Positions 10,395 through 18,382 of a DNA stretch of 64,000 nucleotides are shown piece after piece. The notes beneath the pieces are model-generated. The model ran no database searches. It was not told where the DNA came from and saw nothing but the letters and a program-made list of their open reading frames with translations. Both the position numbers and the translations under genes were made by a program. This stretch comes from Halomonas huangheensis (lineage in GTDB: Bacteria > Pseudomonadota > Gammaproteobacteria > Pseudomonadales > Halomonadaceae). The stretch's first letter is position 1. Each line of letters begins with the position of its first letter. The DNA lies in assembly GCF_001431725.1 (NCBI RefSeq), contig NZ_CP013106.1, positions 2,294,001-2,358,000 of the forward strand, in the 5' to 3' direction.

Positions 10395-11963
10395 ATGTTC
10401 AAGAAGACTCTACTGGCTGGCGCGCTTGGCGCAGCCATGTTGACGGCTGCGTTGCCACAGGCAGCCATGGCCGAAAACACACTGCGCATGGCCTACGACG
10501 CTGATCCGGTCAGCCTCGATATCCACGAACAGCTCTCGGGCGGCATTCTGCAGCTGTCTCACATGTCCTTCGACCCACTGGTGCGCTGGACCAGTGACTT
10601 CGAATTTGAACCGCGTCTGGCAACTGAGTGGGAACAGGTCAACGACACCACCATGCGCATGACGCTGCGCGAGGGTGTGACTTTCCATTCCGGCAACCCG
10701 TTCACTGCTGAAGATGTTGCCTGGACCATCGATCGCCTCAAGCGCAGTCCCGACTTCAAGGCGATCTTCGAGCCGATTGAAACGGTCAATGTCATCGACG
10801 ACCACACCGTCGAGATTGTCAGCAAGAGGCCCAACCCCCTGCTGCTCAACATGGCGACCTATATCTTCCCGTTGGACAGTCAGTTCTATAGCGGTGAGAC
10901 GGATAACGGCAAAGAGCGTGATGAGATCGTCAAGAATGGCAACTCATTCGCCTCGCGCAACATGTCTGGTACCGGTCCCTTCCGGGTGACCAGCCGTCAA
11001 CAAGGCGTTCGGCTGGAATTCGAACGCTTCGAGGATTACTGGGACACAGAATCACCCGGCAACGTCGACAATATCGTGCTGACGCCAATCAACGAGAGCG
11101 CCACACGGGTTGCCGCCCTGCTTTCCGGTGATGTCGACTTCATTGCACCGGTACCGCCCAACGACCTGGAGCGTGTCGAGAGTGATGCTGACAGTAATCT
11201 GGTCACCATGTCGGGCACTCGTATCATTCTGCTGCACATGAACCAGGAACGTGTTGAGGCATTCAAGGACCCGCGTGTGCGTCAGGCCTTTACCTATGCC
11301 ATCAATCAGCAAGGCATCGCCGACCGCTTGATGAAGGGCTTCGCCACTCCTGCGTCACAGCTTTCCCCGGAGGGGTATGTCGGCCATAACCCCGACCTGG
11401 AGCTGCGCTTCGACCTGGAACACGCCAGGGAGCTGATGGCTGAAGCCGGCTATGAAGATGGCTTCTCGATCAGCATGATGGCACCCAACAACCGCTACGT
11501 TAACGATGCCAAGATTGCTCAGGCGGTGGCCGCCATGCTGGCACGGATCAACGTCACTGTTGACCTCAAGACGCTACCCAAGGCGCAGTACTGGGGTGAG
11601 TACGATGATCGTGCAGCAGACGTGATGATGATTGGCTGGCACTCAGACACCGAGGATTCGGCCAACTTCTTCCAGTATATTACTGAGTGCCCCAACGCAG
11701 AAACCGGCGCAGGCCAGTATAACGCCGGCAACTACTGCAACCCGGAACTCGATCAGTTGCTGGCAGACGCCAACCTCGAGCTTGACCTCGAAAAGCGTGG
11801 CGAGATGCTCCAGCAGATCGAACAGGGTTTGTACGACGATGCTGCCTTCGTCCCGCTGCATTGGCAGGATCTGGCCTGGGCTTCTGCATCCAATATCGAT
11901 ATAGAGCCCGTTCTCAATGTGATGAACTTCCCGTATCTCGGGGACCTGGTCATCGAAGAGTAA
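10395..11963 (+). CDS. ABC transporter peptide-binding protein (DppA/OppA family, SBP_bac_5)
   Basis: A periplasmic binding protein of 522 aa with a Sec signal peptide (residues 1-26, ending PQAAMA). The family blocks are present: MRMTLREGVTFHSGNPFTAE near 77-97, DPRVRQAFTYAINQQGI and VPLHWQDLAWA near the C-terminus. It is the first gene of a five-gene importer (binding protein, two permeases, two ATPases). The composition is closest to dipeptide-type DppA, but oligopeptide, nickel or opine substrates cannot be excluded. The ATG at 10395 has AGGA upstream. Confidence 0.88.
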   Translation: MFKKTLLAGALGAAMLTAALPQAAMAENTLRMAYDADPVSLDIHEQLSGGILQLSHMSFDPLVRWTSDFEFEPRLATEWEQVNDTTMRMTLREGVTFHSGNPFTAEDVAWTIDRLKRSPDFKAIFEPIETVNVIDDHTVEIVSKRPNPLLLNMATYIFPLDSQFYSGETDNGKERDEIVKNGNSFASRNMSGTGPFRVTSRQQGVRLEFERFEDYWDTESPGNVDNIVLTPINESATRVAALLSGDVDFIAPVPPNDLERVESDADSNLVTMSGTRIILLHMNQERVEAFKDPRVRQAFTYAINQQGIADRLMKGFATPASQLSPEGYVGHNPDLELRFDLEHARELMAEAGYEDGFSISMMAPNNRYVNDAKIAQAVAAMLARINVTVDLKTLPKAQYWGEYDDRAADVMMIGWHSDTEDSANFFQYITECPNAETGAGQYNAGNYCNPELDQLLADANLELDLEKRGEMLQQIEQGLYDDAAFVPLHWQDLAWASASNIDIEPVLNVMNFPYLGDLVIEE

Positions 11964-11970
11964 GACTCGA

Positions 11971-11995
11971 CCCGGCCCTTCTTTTCGGGGCCGGG
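11971..11995 (+). terminator. Intercistronic hairpin after the peptide-binding protein gene
   Basis: CCCGGCCC and GGGCCGGG form 8-bp arms, 7 nt after the stop, with no T run. Such hairpins often protect the binding-protein mRNA and lower expression of the distal membrane genes, which fits the 118-nt gap here. Confidence 0.55.
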
Positions 11996-12081
11996 ACTAT
12001 CGAACCCATCAATGCACAGTCCGCTAACGAGGATGGCCATTGCCATCCTGCGTTATCGGCTGTCGTATCCGGTAACGCCCC

Positions 12082-13128
12082 ATGATCGCATTTCTGATCA
12101 AGCGCCTGTTTCATGCGCTGCTGGTGATGTTTGTCATCAGCCTGATCGCCTTCGCCATTCAAGACAATCTTGGCGATCCCATACAACAGATGGTGGGACA
12201 GTCGGTCCCCGAAAGTGAGCGTGCGGCGCTGCGTGAGCAGTTGGGACTCAACGACCCCTTTCTGGTTCAGTACTTGCGCTTCGCCGGCAACGCACTGCAC
12301 TTCGATTTCGGCTACTCCTACGTCTTCAATGAGCCAACCACGGAAGTCATCCTGCGCCATCTGCCAGCGACACTGGAACTGGTATTCGCCTCGACGTTGC
12401 TGATCGTTCTGCTATCGGTGCCAATTGGTGTGTACAGCGCCATCCGTCCGCGCGCCTGGTTGTCGCGTTTTTTCATGGGGGTATCGATCGTCGGTATCTC
12501 CGTCCCGGTATTCCTGACCGCCATCGTCTTGATCCAGCTGTTCGCTATTGGTATCAGCTGGTCACCCTTCCCCGCTGATACCGGCTGGGGGGTATGGCTC
12601 AACGGGATATTGTCCACTGATGGTGGAATGCCTGCCTATGGACGTGGCAATCCAACCCATGTGTTTGGCACCTGGTACACCAACTTCTCGTCGCTGAGCG
12701 GTATGGCCTATCTGGTGTTACCGGCGATCTCCCTGGCCTCGATCATGCTGCCGCTGTTCATTCGCCTGATTCGCGCGGAGATGCTTGAGGTTCTGCAGTC
12801 GGAGTACGTCAAGTTTGCCCGTGCCAAGGGTATCTCCATGCGCCGGATCTACTTTCTGCATGCGCTGAAGAACACCATGTTGCCGGTCATAACGGTCGGC
12901 GGTGTCCAGATCGGTACTCTGGTGGCCTACACCATCCTCACCGAGACCGTCTTCCAGTGGCCGGGGATGGGACTGATGTTCCTCGACGCCATCGAGCGTT
13001 CAGACATTCCGCTGATCGTTACCTATCTGATGATCGTTGGCTTGATCTTCGTGATCACCAATACTCTCGTCGACCTGATCTACGGGCTGGTCAATCCCAC
13101 CGTCAAGCTCACAGGTAAGCCCGCATGA
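12082..13128 (+). CDS. Peptide ABC transporter permease, DppB type
   Basis: An inner-membrane permease of 348 aa with about six transmembrane helices. It starts MIAFLIKRLFHALLVMFVIS and has the EAA loop EYVKFARAKGISMRRIYFLH (about 245-265) that contacts the ATPases. The DppB-type dimerisation region ERAALREQLGLNDPFLVQYL lies near 50. Its stop overlaps the start of the next permease (ATGA). The ribosome-binding site is weak. Confidence 0.93.
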   Translation: MIAFLIKRLFHALLVMFVISLIAFAIQDNLGDPIQQMVGQSVPESERAALREQLGLNDPFLVQYLRFAGNALHFDFGYSYVFNEPTTEVILRHLPATLELVFASTLLIVLLSVPIGVYSAIRPRAWLSRFFMGVSIVGISVPVFLTAIVLIQLFAIGISWSPFPADTGWGVWLNGILSTDGGMPAYGRGNPTHVFGTWYTNFSSLSGMAYLVLPAISLASIMLPLFIRLIRAEMLEVLQSEYVKFARAKGISMRRIYFLHALKNTMLPVITVGGVQIGTLVAYTILTETVFQWPGMGLMFLDAIERSDIPLIVTYLMIVGLIFVITNTLVDLIYGLVNPTVKLTGKPA

Positions 13129-14084
13129 GCACTACAACGACAACAACGCCAGCAACCACAGTGCCACCCGGCCGCTGGCAGCGCTTCCGTGACTCCTTTG
13201 TGCTGTACAGTTTCAAACGTGACCTGGTCGCCCAGCTCAGTCTATTGGTGTTCATTCTGATGGTCGCCGCGGCAGTACTGGCTCCCTGGCTAGCGAGTAT
13301 GAACCCTTATGACCTGGCACAGATCGACATCCTGGCCTCCGAATTGCCGCCGTTCTGGGTCGAGGGTAGCGACTCGATGTATGTCCTCGGCACGGATGCT
13401 CAAGGACGCGACATGCTGTCGACCATTCTCTACGGTTTACGTGTCTCGCTGATTATCGGTTTCGGGGCCGTCTTGCTGCAGGCCACTTTAGGAGTCTGCT
13501 TCGGTCTTCTGGCGGGCTACATGGGTGGGCGTATCGATGCCTTCCTTATGCGACTGGCCGATATTCAACTGTCCTTCTCGACGCTGATGGTCGCAATCAT
13601 CGTTGGTGCACTGGTCAAGGCGATCTTCGGTGGTGCCACTTTCAGTGACTATGCCATCTGGCTGCTGGTATTGATCATCGGCCTCGCCGAATGGCCGCAG
13701 TATGCACGTACCGTACGCGCTTCGGTACTTGCCGAGAAATCCAAGGAGTATGTCGATGCCGCCCGGGTAATGGGGCTACGCAGTCGACGAATCATGTTCC
13801 GTCACATCCTGCCCAACACCCTGTCGCCGATCTTTGTTATCTCCACGGTACAGGTGGCCAATGCCATCATCTCCGAGGCGGCGCTCTCGTTCCTCGGTCT
13901 GGGGATGCCGGAAACCGATCCGTCACTGGGCTCACTGATCAAATCCGGCTTCGACTACCTCCAATCCGGATCCTGGTGGATCACCCTGATTCCTGGCCTG
14001 GTACTGGTAGTGCTGGTGCTGGTTATCAACCTGCTGGGCGACTGGCTGCGCGACGTGCTCAATCCGCGTCTGTACAAGGGCTGA
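13125..14084 (+). CDS. Peptide ABC transporter permease, DppC type
   Basis: The second inner-membrane permease, 319 aa, overlapping the dppB-type stop by 4 nt. It has the N-terminal helix typical of DppC/OppC followed by LGTDAQGRDMLSTILYGLRV (about 87-106) and the EAA loop EYVDAARVMGLRSRRIMFRH (about 208-228). AISEAALSFLGLGMPETDPS-type residues near 245-265 complete the family pattern. The 5' end encodes a Thr-rich run (TTTTTTPATT). Confidence 0.93.
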   Translation: MSTTTTTTPATTVPPGRWQRFRDSFVLYSFKRDLVAQLSLLVFILMVAAAVLAPWLASMNPYDLAQIDILASELPPFWVEGSDSMYVLGTDAQGRDMLSTILYGLRVSLIIGFGAVLLQATLGVCFGLLAGYMGGRIDAFLMRLADIQLSFSTLMVAIIVGALVKAIFGGATFSDYAIWLLVLIIGLAEWPQYARTVRASVLAEKSKEYVDAARVMGLRSRRIMFRHILPNTLSPIFVISTVQVANAIISEAALSFLGLGMPETDPSLGSLIKSGFDYLQSGSWWITLIPGLVLVVLVLVINLLGDWLRDVLNPRLYKG

Positions 14085-14101
14085 GGCCAGGAGGAAAAAA
14101 C

Positions 14102-15124
14102 ATGGCATTACTCGAAGTCAACAATCTCGATGTGCGCTTCGCCCTGCGCCAGGGTGACGTGAAGGCACTGCGCGATGTGTGTTTCAGCCTCGATCGCGGG
14201 GAACGCCTGGGCATTGTCGGAGAGTCCGGCGCAGGCAAGTCGGTCGCCGCCTTCAGCCTGTTGAACCTGATCGCCAAACCCGGCTATATCGCTGGCGGCA
14301 GCATCACGTTCGATGGCCAGGAGCTGACCAGCATGAGCGACCGAGCGTTGCGCAAGGTTCGTGGTCATCGTATCTCGATGATCTTTCAGGATCCGATGAT
14401 GACGCTCAACCCGGTGTTGACCATTGGCGAGCAGATGATCGAGTGTCTCAAGGCACATCGTCGTATCTCCTCGCGCGAGGCGCGGGCCATTTCCCTGCGC
14501 AAGCTTGAGCAGGTACAGATTCCCTCTCCGGAGAAGCGCCTCAACCACTATCCGCATGAGCTTTCCGGCGGTATGCGTCAACGCATCATCATTGCCATCG
14601 CCCTCCTGCTGGATCCGGATATCATCATTGCCGATGAACCGACCACAGCACTCGATGTGACGATTCAGGCGGAGATCATGGCGTTGTTGCTGGAACTGTG
14701 TGAAAAGCACAACGTGGCATTGGTGTTGATCACTCATGATCTCGGTGTGGTCAGCCAGGTCACCCAACGCATGCTGGTCATGTACGCAGGCCGGGTCATC
14801 GAGGAAGGCCCGACACGCGAAATCATCAATGATCCTCAGCACCCCTACACCCAGGGCCTGATGAACGCTCTGCCGCAGATGGCAACACCCGGCGCTCGCT
14901 TGAACCAGATTCGTGGCAGCATGCCATCACTCAACAAGCTACCCACTGGCTGCGCCTTCCATCCTCGTTGTGACTTTGCCACTCGACCAGAAGGAACACC
15001 CCGTGCGGCGTGCACTGACGAGGTGCCTGGCTTTGTCAGCTCGGGCAATTGCCGAGTCGCCTGCCACATGGTGGCTGAAATGCAGCACGCTGAACGTATT
15101 CCCGTTGAGGAGAAGCCATCATGA
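14102..15124 (+). CDS. Peptide ABC transporter ATP-binding protein, DppD type
   Basis: A cytoplasmic ATPase of 340 aa. Walker A GESGAGKS is near residue 40, the signature LSGGMRQR near 155, and Walker B IIIADEPTTALD near 175. The C-terminal oligopeptide/dipeptide extension ends with a Cys-containing segment (GCAFHPRCDFA and SGNCRVACHM) that in this family can bind an iron-sulfur cluster. AGGAGG lies 7 nt before the ATG; the frame is open far upstream inside the permease gene, but that part is not coding. The stop overlaps the next ATPase (ATGA at 15121). Confidence 0.94.
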   Translation: MALLEVNNLDVRFALRQGDVKALRDVCFSLDRGERLGIVGESGAGKSVAAFSLLNLIAKPGYIAGGSITFDGQELTSMSDRALRKVRGHRISMIFQDPMMTLNPVLTIGEQMIECLKAHRRISSREARAISLRKLEQVQIPSPEKRLNHYPHELSGGMRQRIIIAIALLLDPDIIIADEPTTALDVTIQAEIMALLLELCEKHNVALVLITHDLGVVSQVTQRMLVMYAGRVIEEGPTREIINDPQHPYTQGLMNALPQMATPGARLNQIRGSMPSLNKLPTGCAFHPRCDFATRPEGTPRAACTDEVPGFVSSGNCRVACHMVAEMQHAERIPVEEKPS

Positions 15125-16176
15125 GTGCAGCCGCAGCTGTCGATCAGGCCCCGGAACAGCAGCACAGCGAGGCGCTGCTGGAGATTCGTGGCCTCGAAAA
15201 GCGCTTCTCGCTATCGGGCGATTTCCTGGAGCAGTTGAAGTTTCGCCGTGGGCGCCTTGTCCGGGAACAGTCGCATGTCCATGCCATCAACGGCGTCGAT
15301 CTAACAATCCAACGCGGCGAAGCGCTCTGCGTTGTCGGCGAATCCGGTTGCGGCAAGTCGACCGTGGCACGCACGGTAATGGGCCTACTGCGCCCCAGTG
15401 GCGGTGAGATCCATTATGACGGCGAGCGTATCGACCATCTGGACTCGCGTGCCCTGCTTCCTTATCGCAAACGCATGCAGATGATCTTCCAGAACCCCTA
15501 TGCTTCGCTGAACCCGCGCATGACCATTCAGCAGACGCTGGAAGAACCGATCAGGCTGCATCACGCCGACTGGAGTCCACAGCAGGTCAGGGACAAGGTG
15601 GCCGAAGTGATGACCGATGTCGGCATCGCGCCAGACTGGGGGAGTCGCTATGGGCACGAATTTTCCGGTGGTCAGCGTCAGCGTATTGCCATTGCGCGTG
15701 CGCTGGCCGTGGACCCGGAGTTCATTGTTGCCGATGAGCCGATATCGGCGCTCGACGTCTCGATTCAGGCTCAGGTATTGAACCTGCTGATGGAAGCGCA
15801 GCAGGAGCGCAATCTTACCTACCTGTTCATTACCCACGATCTCGCTGTTGTCGAACACTTCGGTACGCGAGTTGCGGTCATGTATCTGGGGCGAGTGTGT
15901 GAGGTCGCATCAACGGCAACCCTGTTTGCTCGACCGCGGCATCCTTACACTCAGGCACTGATGTCGGCAATTCCACGCCTCGAGGATGACCGGCCACAGC
16001 ATATTCGTTTGACTGGTGAGGTGCCGACTCCAGTCAACCTGCCGACAGGTTGTGTGTTCCACGGGCGCTGCCCATCAGCCAATGAGCGTTGTCGCAGGGA
16101 AATCCCCCACTTGATCGCCACTGATGATGGTAGCCTGGTTGCCTGCCATGGCGTAGAGGAAGGCCGTCTTACCTGA
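15121..16176 (+). CDS. Peptide ABC transporter ATP-binding protein, DppF type
   Basis: The second ATPase, 351 aa, pairing with the DppD-type subunit. Walker A GESGCGKS is near 75-82, signature FSGGQRQR near 180 and Walker B FIVADEPISALD near 200. The C-terminal extension has GCVFHGRCPSANERCRREIP, the usual Cys pattern of DppF/OppF proteins. It overlaps the upstream ATPase by 4 nt and is last in the operon, followed by the terminator at 16199. Confidence 0.94.
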   Translation: MSAAAAVDQAPEQQHSEALLEIRGLEKRFSLSGDFLEQLKFRRGRLVREQSHVHAINGVDLTIQRGEALCVVGESGCGKSTVARTVMGLLRPSGGEIHYDGERIDHLDSRALLPYRKRMQMIFQNPYASLNPRMTIQQTLEEPIRLHHADWSPQQVRDKVAEVMTDVGIAPDWGSRYGHEFSGGQRQRIAIARALAVDPEFIVADEPISALDVSIQAQVLNLLMEAQQERNLTYLFITHDLAVVEHFGTRVAVMYLGRVCEVASTATLFARPRHPYTQALMSAIPRLEDDRPQHIRLTGEVPTPVNLPTGCVFHGRCPSANERCRREIPHLIATDDGSLVACHGVEEGRLT

Positions 16177-16198
16177 TTTGCCATCTCCTTTGCCATAT

Positions 16199-16234
16199 CA
16201 CCAGAGGCGCCAATCGGTAGCCTCTGGTGTTCTT
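16199..16234 (+). terminator. Terminator of the peptide ABC operon
   Basis: CACCAGAGGC and GCCTCTGGTG form perfect 10-bp arms followed by TTCTT, 22 nt past the last stop codon. Confidence 0.85.
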
Positions 16235-16239
16235 ATGCA

Positions 16240-16306
16240 ACTGACATAACTGCAGTAACTGATATTGACGTAACTGATGTGGACGTAACTGATGTGGACG
16301 TAACCC
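16240..16306. repeat. 15-bp tandem repeat with degenerate flanking copies
   Basis: GACGTAACTGATGTG occurs exactly at 16267-16281 and 16282-16296, continues as GACGTAACCC, and is preceded by degraded copies (CATAACTGCAGTAACTGATATT). It lies between the ABC operon terminator and the LysR promoter region. Confidence 0.85.
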
Positions 16307-16313
16307 AGACGGA

Positions 16314-16334
16314 CCCACGCACAACGTGCGTGGG
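16314..16334. other. Short hairpin upstream of the LysR gene
   Basis: CCCACGCAC, AAC, GTGCGTGGG: perfect 9-bp arms with a 3-nt loop, about 50 nt upstream of the LysR start. It may be a second terminator or a structured leader; no T run follows. Confidence 0.45.
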
Positions 16335-16382
16335 TTAAGGTTCTGGCATAATAATCAAATACGCAGGTAACTTGAGGCCCTA

Positions 16383-17312
16383 ATGGAAATCCGTTGGCTG
16401 GAAGATTTTCTGGCATTGGCTCGGACACGACATTTTTCCCGTGCGGCCGAAGAGCAGAATGTGACACAGCCCACTTTCTCGAGACGCATCAAGCTGCTCG
16501 AGGAAGAGATGGGCACAACTCTGATCAACCGCCAGACTCTACCACTGTCACTGACTCCCGCAGGGGAAGCCTTTCTGGGGATGTGTCACGACGTGACCCG
16601 CCGTGTCGAAGTGGCTCGGCAGCGTCTTGCGCAGATGGCAGAGGAACAGGCAGGACAACTGCGCCTGGGAGCACCTCAGGGACTACTGACGAGTTTTCTG
16701 CCACATTGGCTGGCCAATTGGGAGTCTCCGCCTCCGCTTGTGCCCTATCTCCGTGCCACCGCCTGGTTGATGGGAGACTACTTCCACGCGCTGGCCTCCG
16801 GTGAAATTGATATAGCTATCTGCTACTGGCCAGTATCCGGCAGTCCTCTGGAACTGGCCAATGACGAGACGGAGTACGTGGTACTTGGCCGTGAACGCTT
16901 CATGCCGGTTTGTTTACCCAACGACAAGGGTAATCCACGGTTTGCGTTGGATAACGGCAAGTCCGGCCCCCTACCGTTGATCGCCTATCATCCACGCGGC
17001 ATGATCGACGCCGCCATACGCGCTCACCTTGATCGACTTGGCGATTGCCCGACGCTTACGGTACTCAATGAGAGTATCCAGAGTGGCAACATTCGTGAAC
17101 TGGTGATGCTGGGTTACGGTCTCGGCTGGCTACCAGAGCGCAGCCTGGGCAACGCCCTGACCAATGGAGAGCTGGTGCCAGCGGGCCATCAACGCTGGAA
17201 TGTTGAGTTCGAAATACGCCTCTATCGCCACCTGAGCACCGGAAGGGCTTCCGTGGATGATGCCTGGCAACAGATTCGGGAACACTGCAGAGACTCAGGA
17301 ATGACAGAGTGA
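16383..17312 (+). CDS. LysR-family regulator (HypT/YjiE-like)
   Basis: A 309-residue LysR regulator. The N-terminal winged helix runs from MEIRWLEDFLALARTRHFSR through QPTFSRRIKLLEEEMGTTLI (about 1-60), and the C-terminal half is a LysR substrate-binding domain. The opening WLEDFLAL..R.FS.AAE and the C-terminal pattern resemble E. coli HypT, a hypochlorite-responsive regulator, but the signal cannot be deduced. GAGG lies 6 nt before the ATG. Its stop overlaps the start of the YheT-type hydrolase gene, so the two are translated together. Confidence 0.88.
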   Translation: MEIRWLEDFLALARTRHFSRAAEEQNVTQPTFSRRIKLLEEEMGTTLINRQTLPLSLTPAGEAFLGMCHDVTRRVEVARQRLAQMAEEQAGQLRLGAPQGLLTSFLPHWLANWESPPPLVPYLRATAWLMGDYFHALASGEIDIAICYWPVSGSPLELANDETEYVVLGRERFMPVCLPNDKGNPRFALDNGKSGPLPLIAYHPRGMIDAAIRAHLDRLGDCPTLTVLNESIQSGNIRELVMLGYGLGWLPERSLGNALTNGELVPAGHQRWNVEFEIRLYRHLSTGRASVDDAWQQIREHCRDSGMTE

Positions 17313-18295
17313 CCATGACTGCTCGATTGTCGGATATGACAGGGTTCCGTGCACCGTCGCTGATTCGTAACCCTCATGTACAAACGCTTTTGCCGCGTAT
17401 ATTGCGGCCCCCACCACTCGTCTGGCGCGGCGAGTGGTTCGACCTGCCTGATGGTGATGAAGTGGAGCTGGGCTGGGTAAGCCCTGAGCCACAGGATGAC
17501 GAGGCGCCGATTCTGGTGATGTTTCACGGACTGGAAGGCAGCATTGCTTCGCCCTATGCATCCGCCATTCTTGGCACGGCCGCACACGTCGGTCACCGAG
17601 CGCTGATCATGCATTTCAGAGGCTGCGGCTCGCGGCCCAATCGCCGCCCTCGCGCTTACCATAGCGGTGATACCGGTGATGCCCGAGTGGTGCTTGAGGA
17701 ACTGCGCCGCCGCTATCCTCTTGCGCCCTTGCGGGTCTGTGGCGTCTCGCTGGGTGGCAATATGCTACTCAGGCTGCTTGCCGAACCCGGCAGTGAGGTG
17801 CTCGGTATTGCCTCGGCATTGGTGATCAGTGCCCCTCTGGACCTCGCTGCCTGCTCCGAACGCCTGAGCCAGGGGTTTTCCAGGGTTTATGAGCGCCATC
17901 TTCTCAAGTCACTCAAGCGCAAGGTGATTCCCCGTCTAGTGAGTGGCGAGCTACCACTCGAGGCCAGCGCGGAGCAGGTCGCCAGAGTCAAACGCCTAAG
18001 AGACTATGACGACATCATCACCGCCCCACTGCATGGCTTCGCCAATGCCGAAGACTATTACACGCGGGCCTCGAGTGGACCGGTGCTCGACCGTATCGCT
18101 GTGCCTACGTGGCTTGTACATGCCGAGGATGATCCCTTCATGCCGGCGGATCTTCTACAGCGTTTCCCACGCCGTTCAGCAAAGCTGAAAGTGGAAGTCA
18201 GCCGTCATGGAGGACATGTCGGCTTCATGCGTGGCAGTGGCTGGCGCTACACTCCTTGGCTTGAAGAACGAACGATCCAGTTTCTTGGAGGCTGA
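17309..18295 (+). CDS. YheT-family alpha/beta hydrolase
   Basis: A 328-residue alpha/beta hydrolase of the YheT (UPF0017) type. The nucleophile elbow is GVSLGGN, the oxyanion-side motif is MFHGLEGS, the acid lies in the AEDDPFMP region and the catalytic His in RHGGHVGF. The characteristic N-terminal FRAPSLIRNPHVQTLLPRI is present. Substrates of the family are unknown beyond short esters. GTG at 17309 overlaps the LysR stop and has CAGGA 8 nt upstream; ATG at 17315 is the alternative. The coupling to a LysR gene suggests shared expression. Confidence 0.88.
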   Translation: MTMTARLSDMTGFRAPSLIRNPHVQTLLPRILRPPPLVWRGEWFDLPDGDEVELGWVSPEPQDDEAPILVMFHGLEGSIASPYASAILGTAAHVGHRALIMHFRGCGSRPNRRPRAYHSGDTGDARVVLEELRRRYPLAPLRVCGVSLGGNMLLRLLAEPGSEVLGIASALVISAPLDLAACSERLSQGFSRVYERHLLKSLKRKVIPRLVSGELPLEASAEQVARVKRLRDYDDIITAPLHGFANAEDYYTRASSGPVLDRIAVPTWLVHAEDDPFMPADLLQRFPRRSAKLKVEVSRHGGHVGFMRGSGWRYTPWLEERTIQFLGG

Positions 18296-18345
18296 ACCGG
18301 ACGCTGTCTTCCGAGAAAAGCACTTTATGGCCTCCTGTATGCAAA

Positions 18346-18371
18346 ACGCCCGACCTTCTCAGGTCGGGCGT
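18346..18371. terminator. Bidirectional terminator between yheT-type gene and tamB
   Basis: ACGCCCGACCT, TCTC, AGGTCGGGCGT: perfect 11-bp arms, with T-rich sequence on both sides (CTGTTTA on plus, TTTTGC on minus). Confidence 0.85.
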
Positions 18372-18382
18372 CTGTTTATCGA

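Noticed and set aside
16198..16467. An 89-codon minus-strand frame with YVHIS repeats
   Set aside because: A by-product of the 15-bp tandem repeat; it crosses a terminator and the LysR start.
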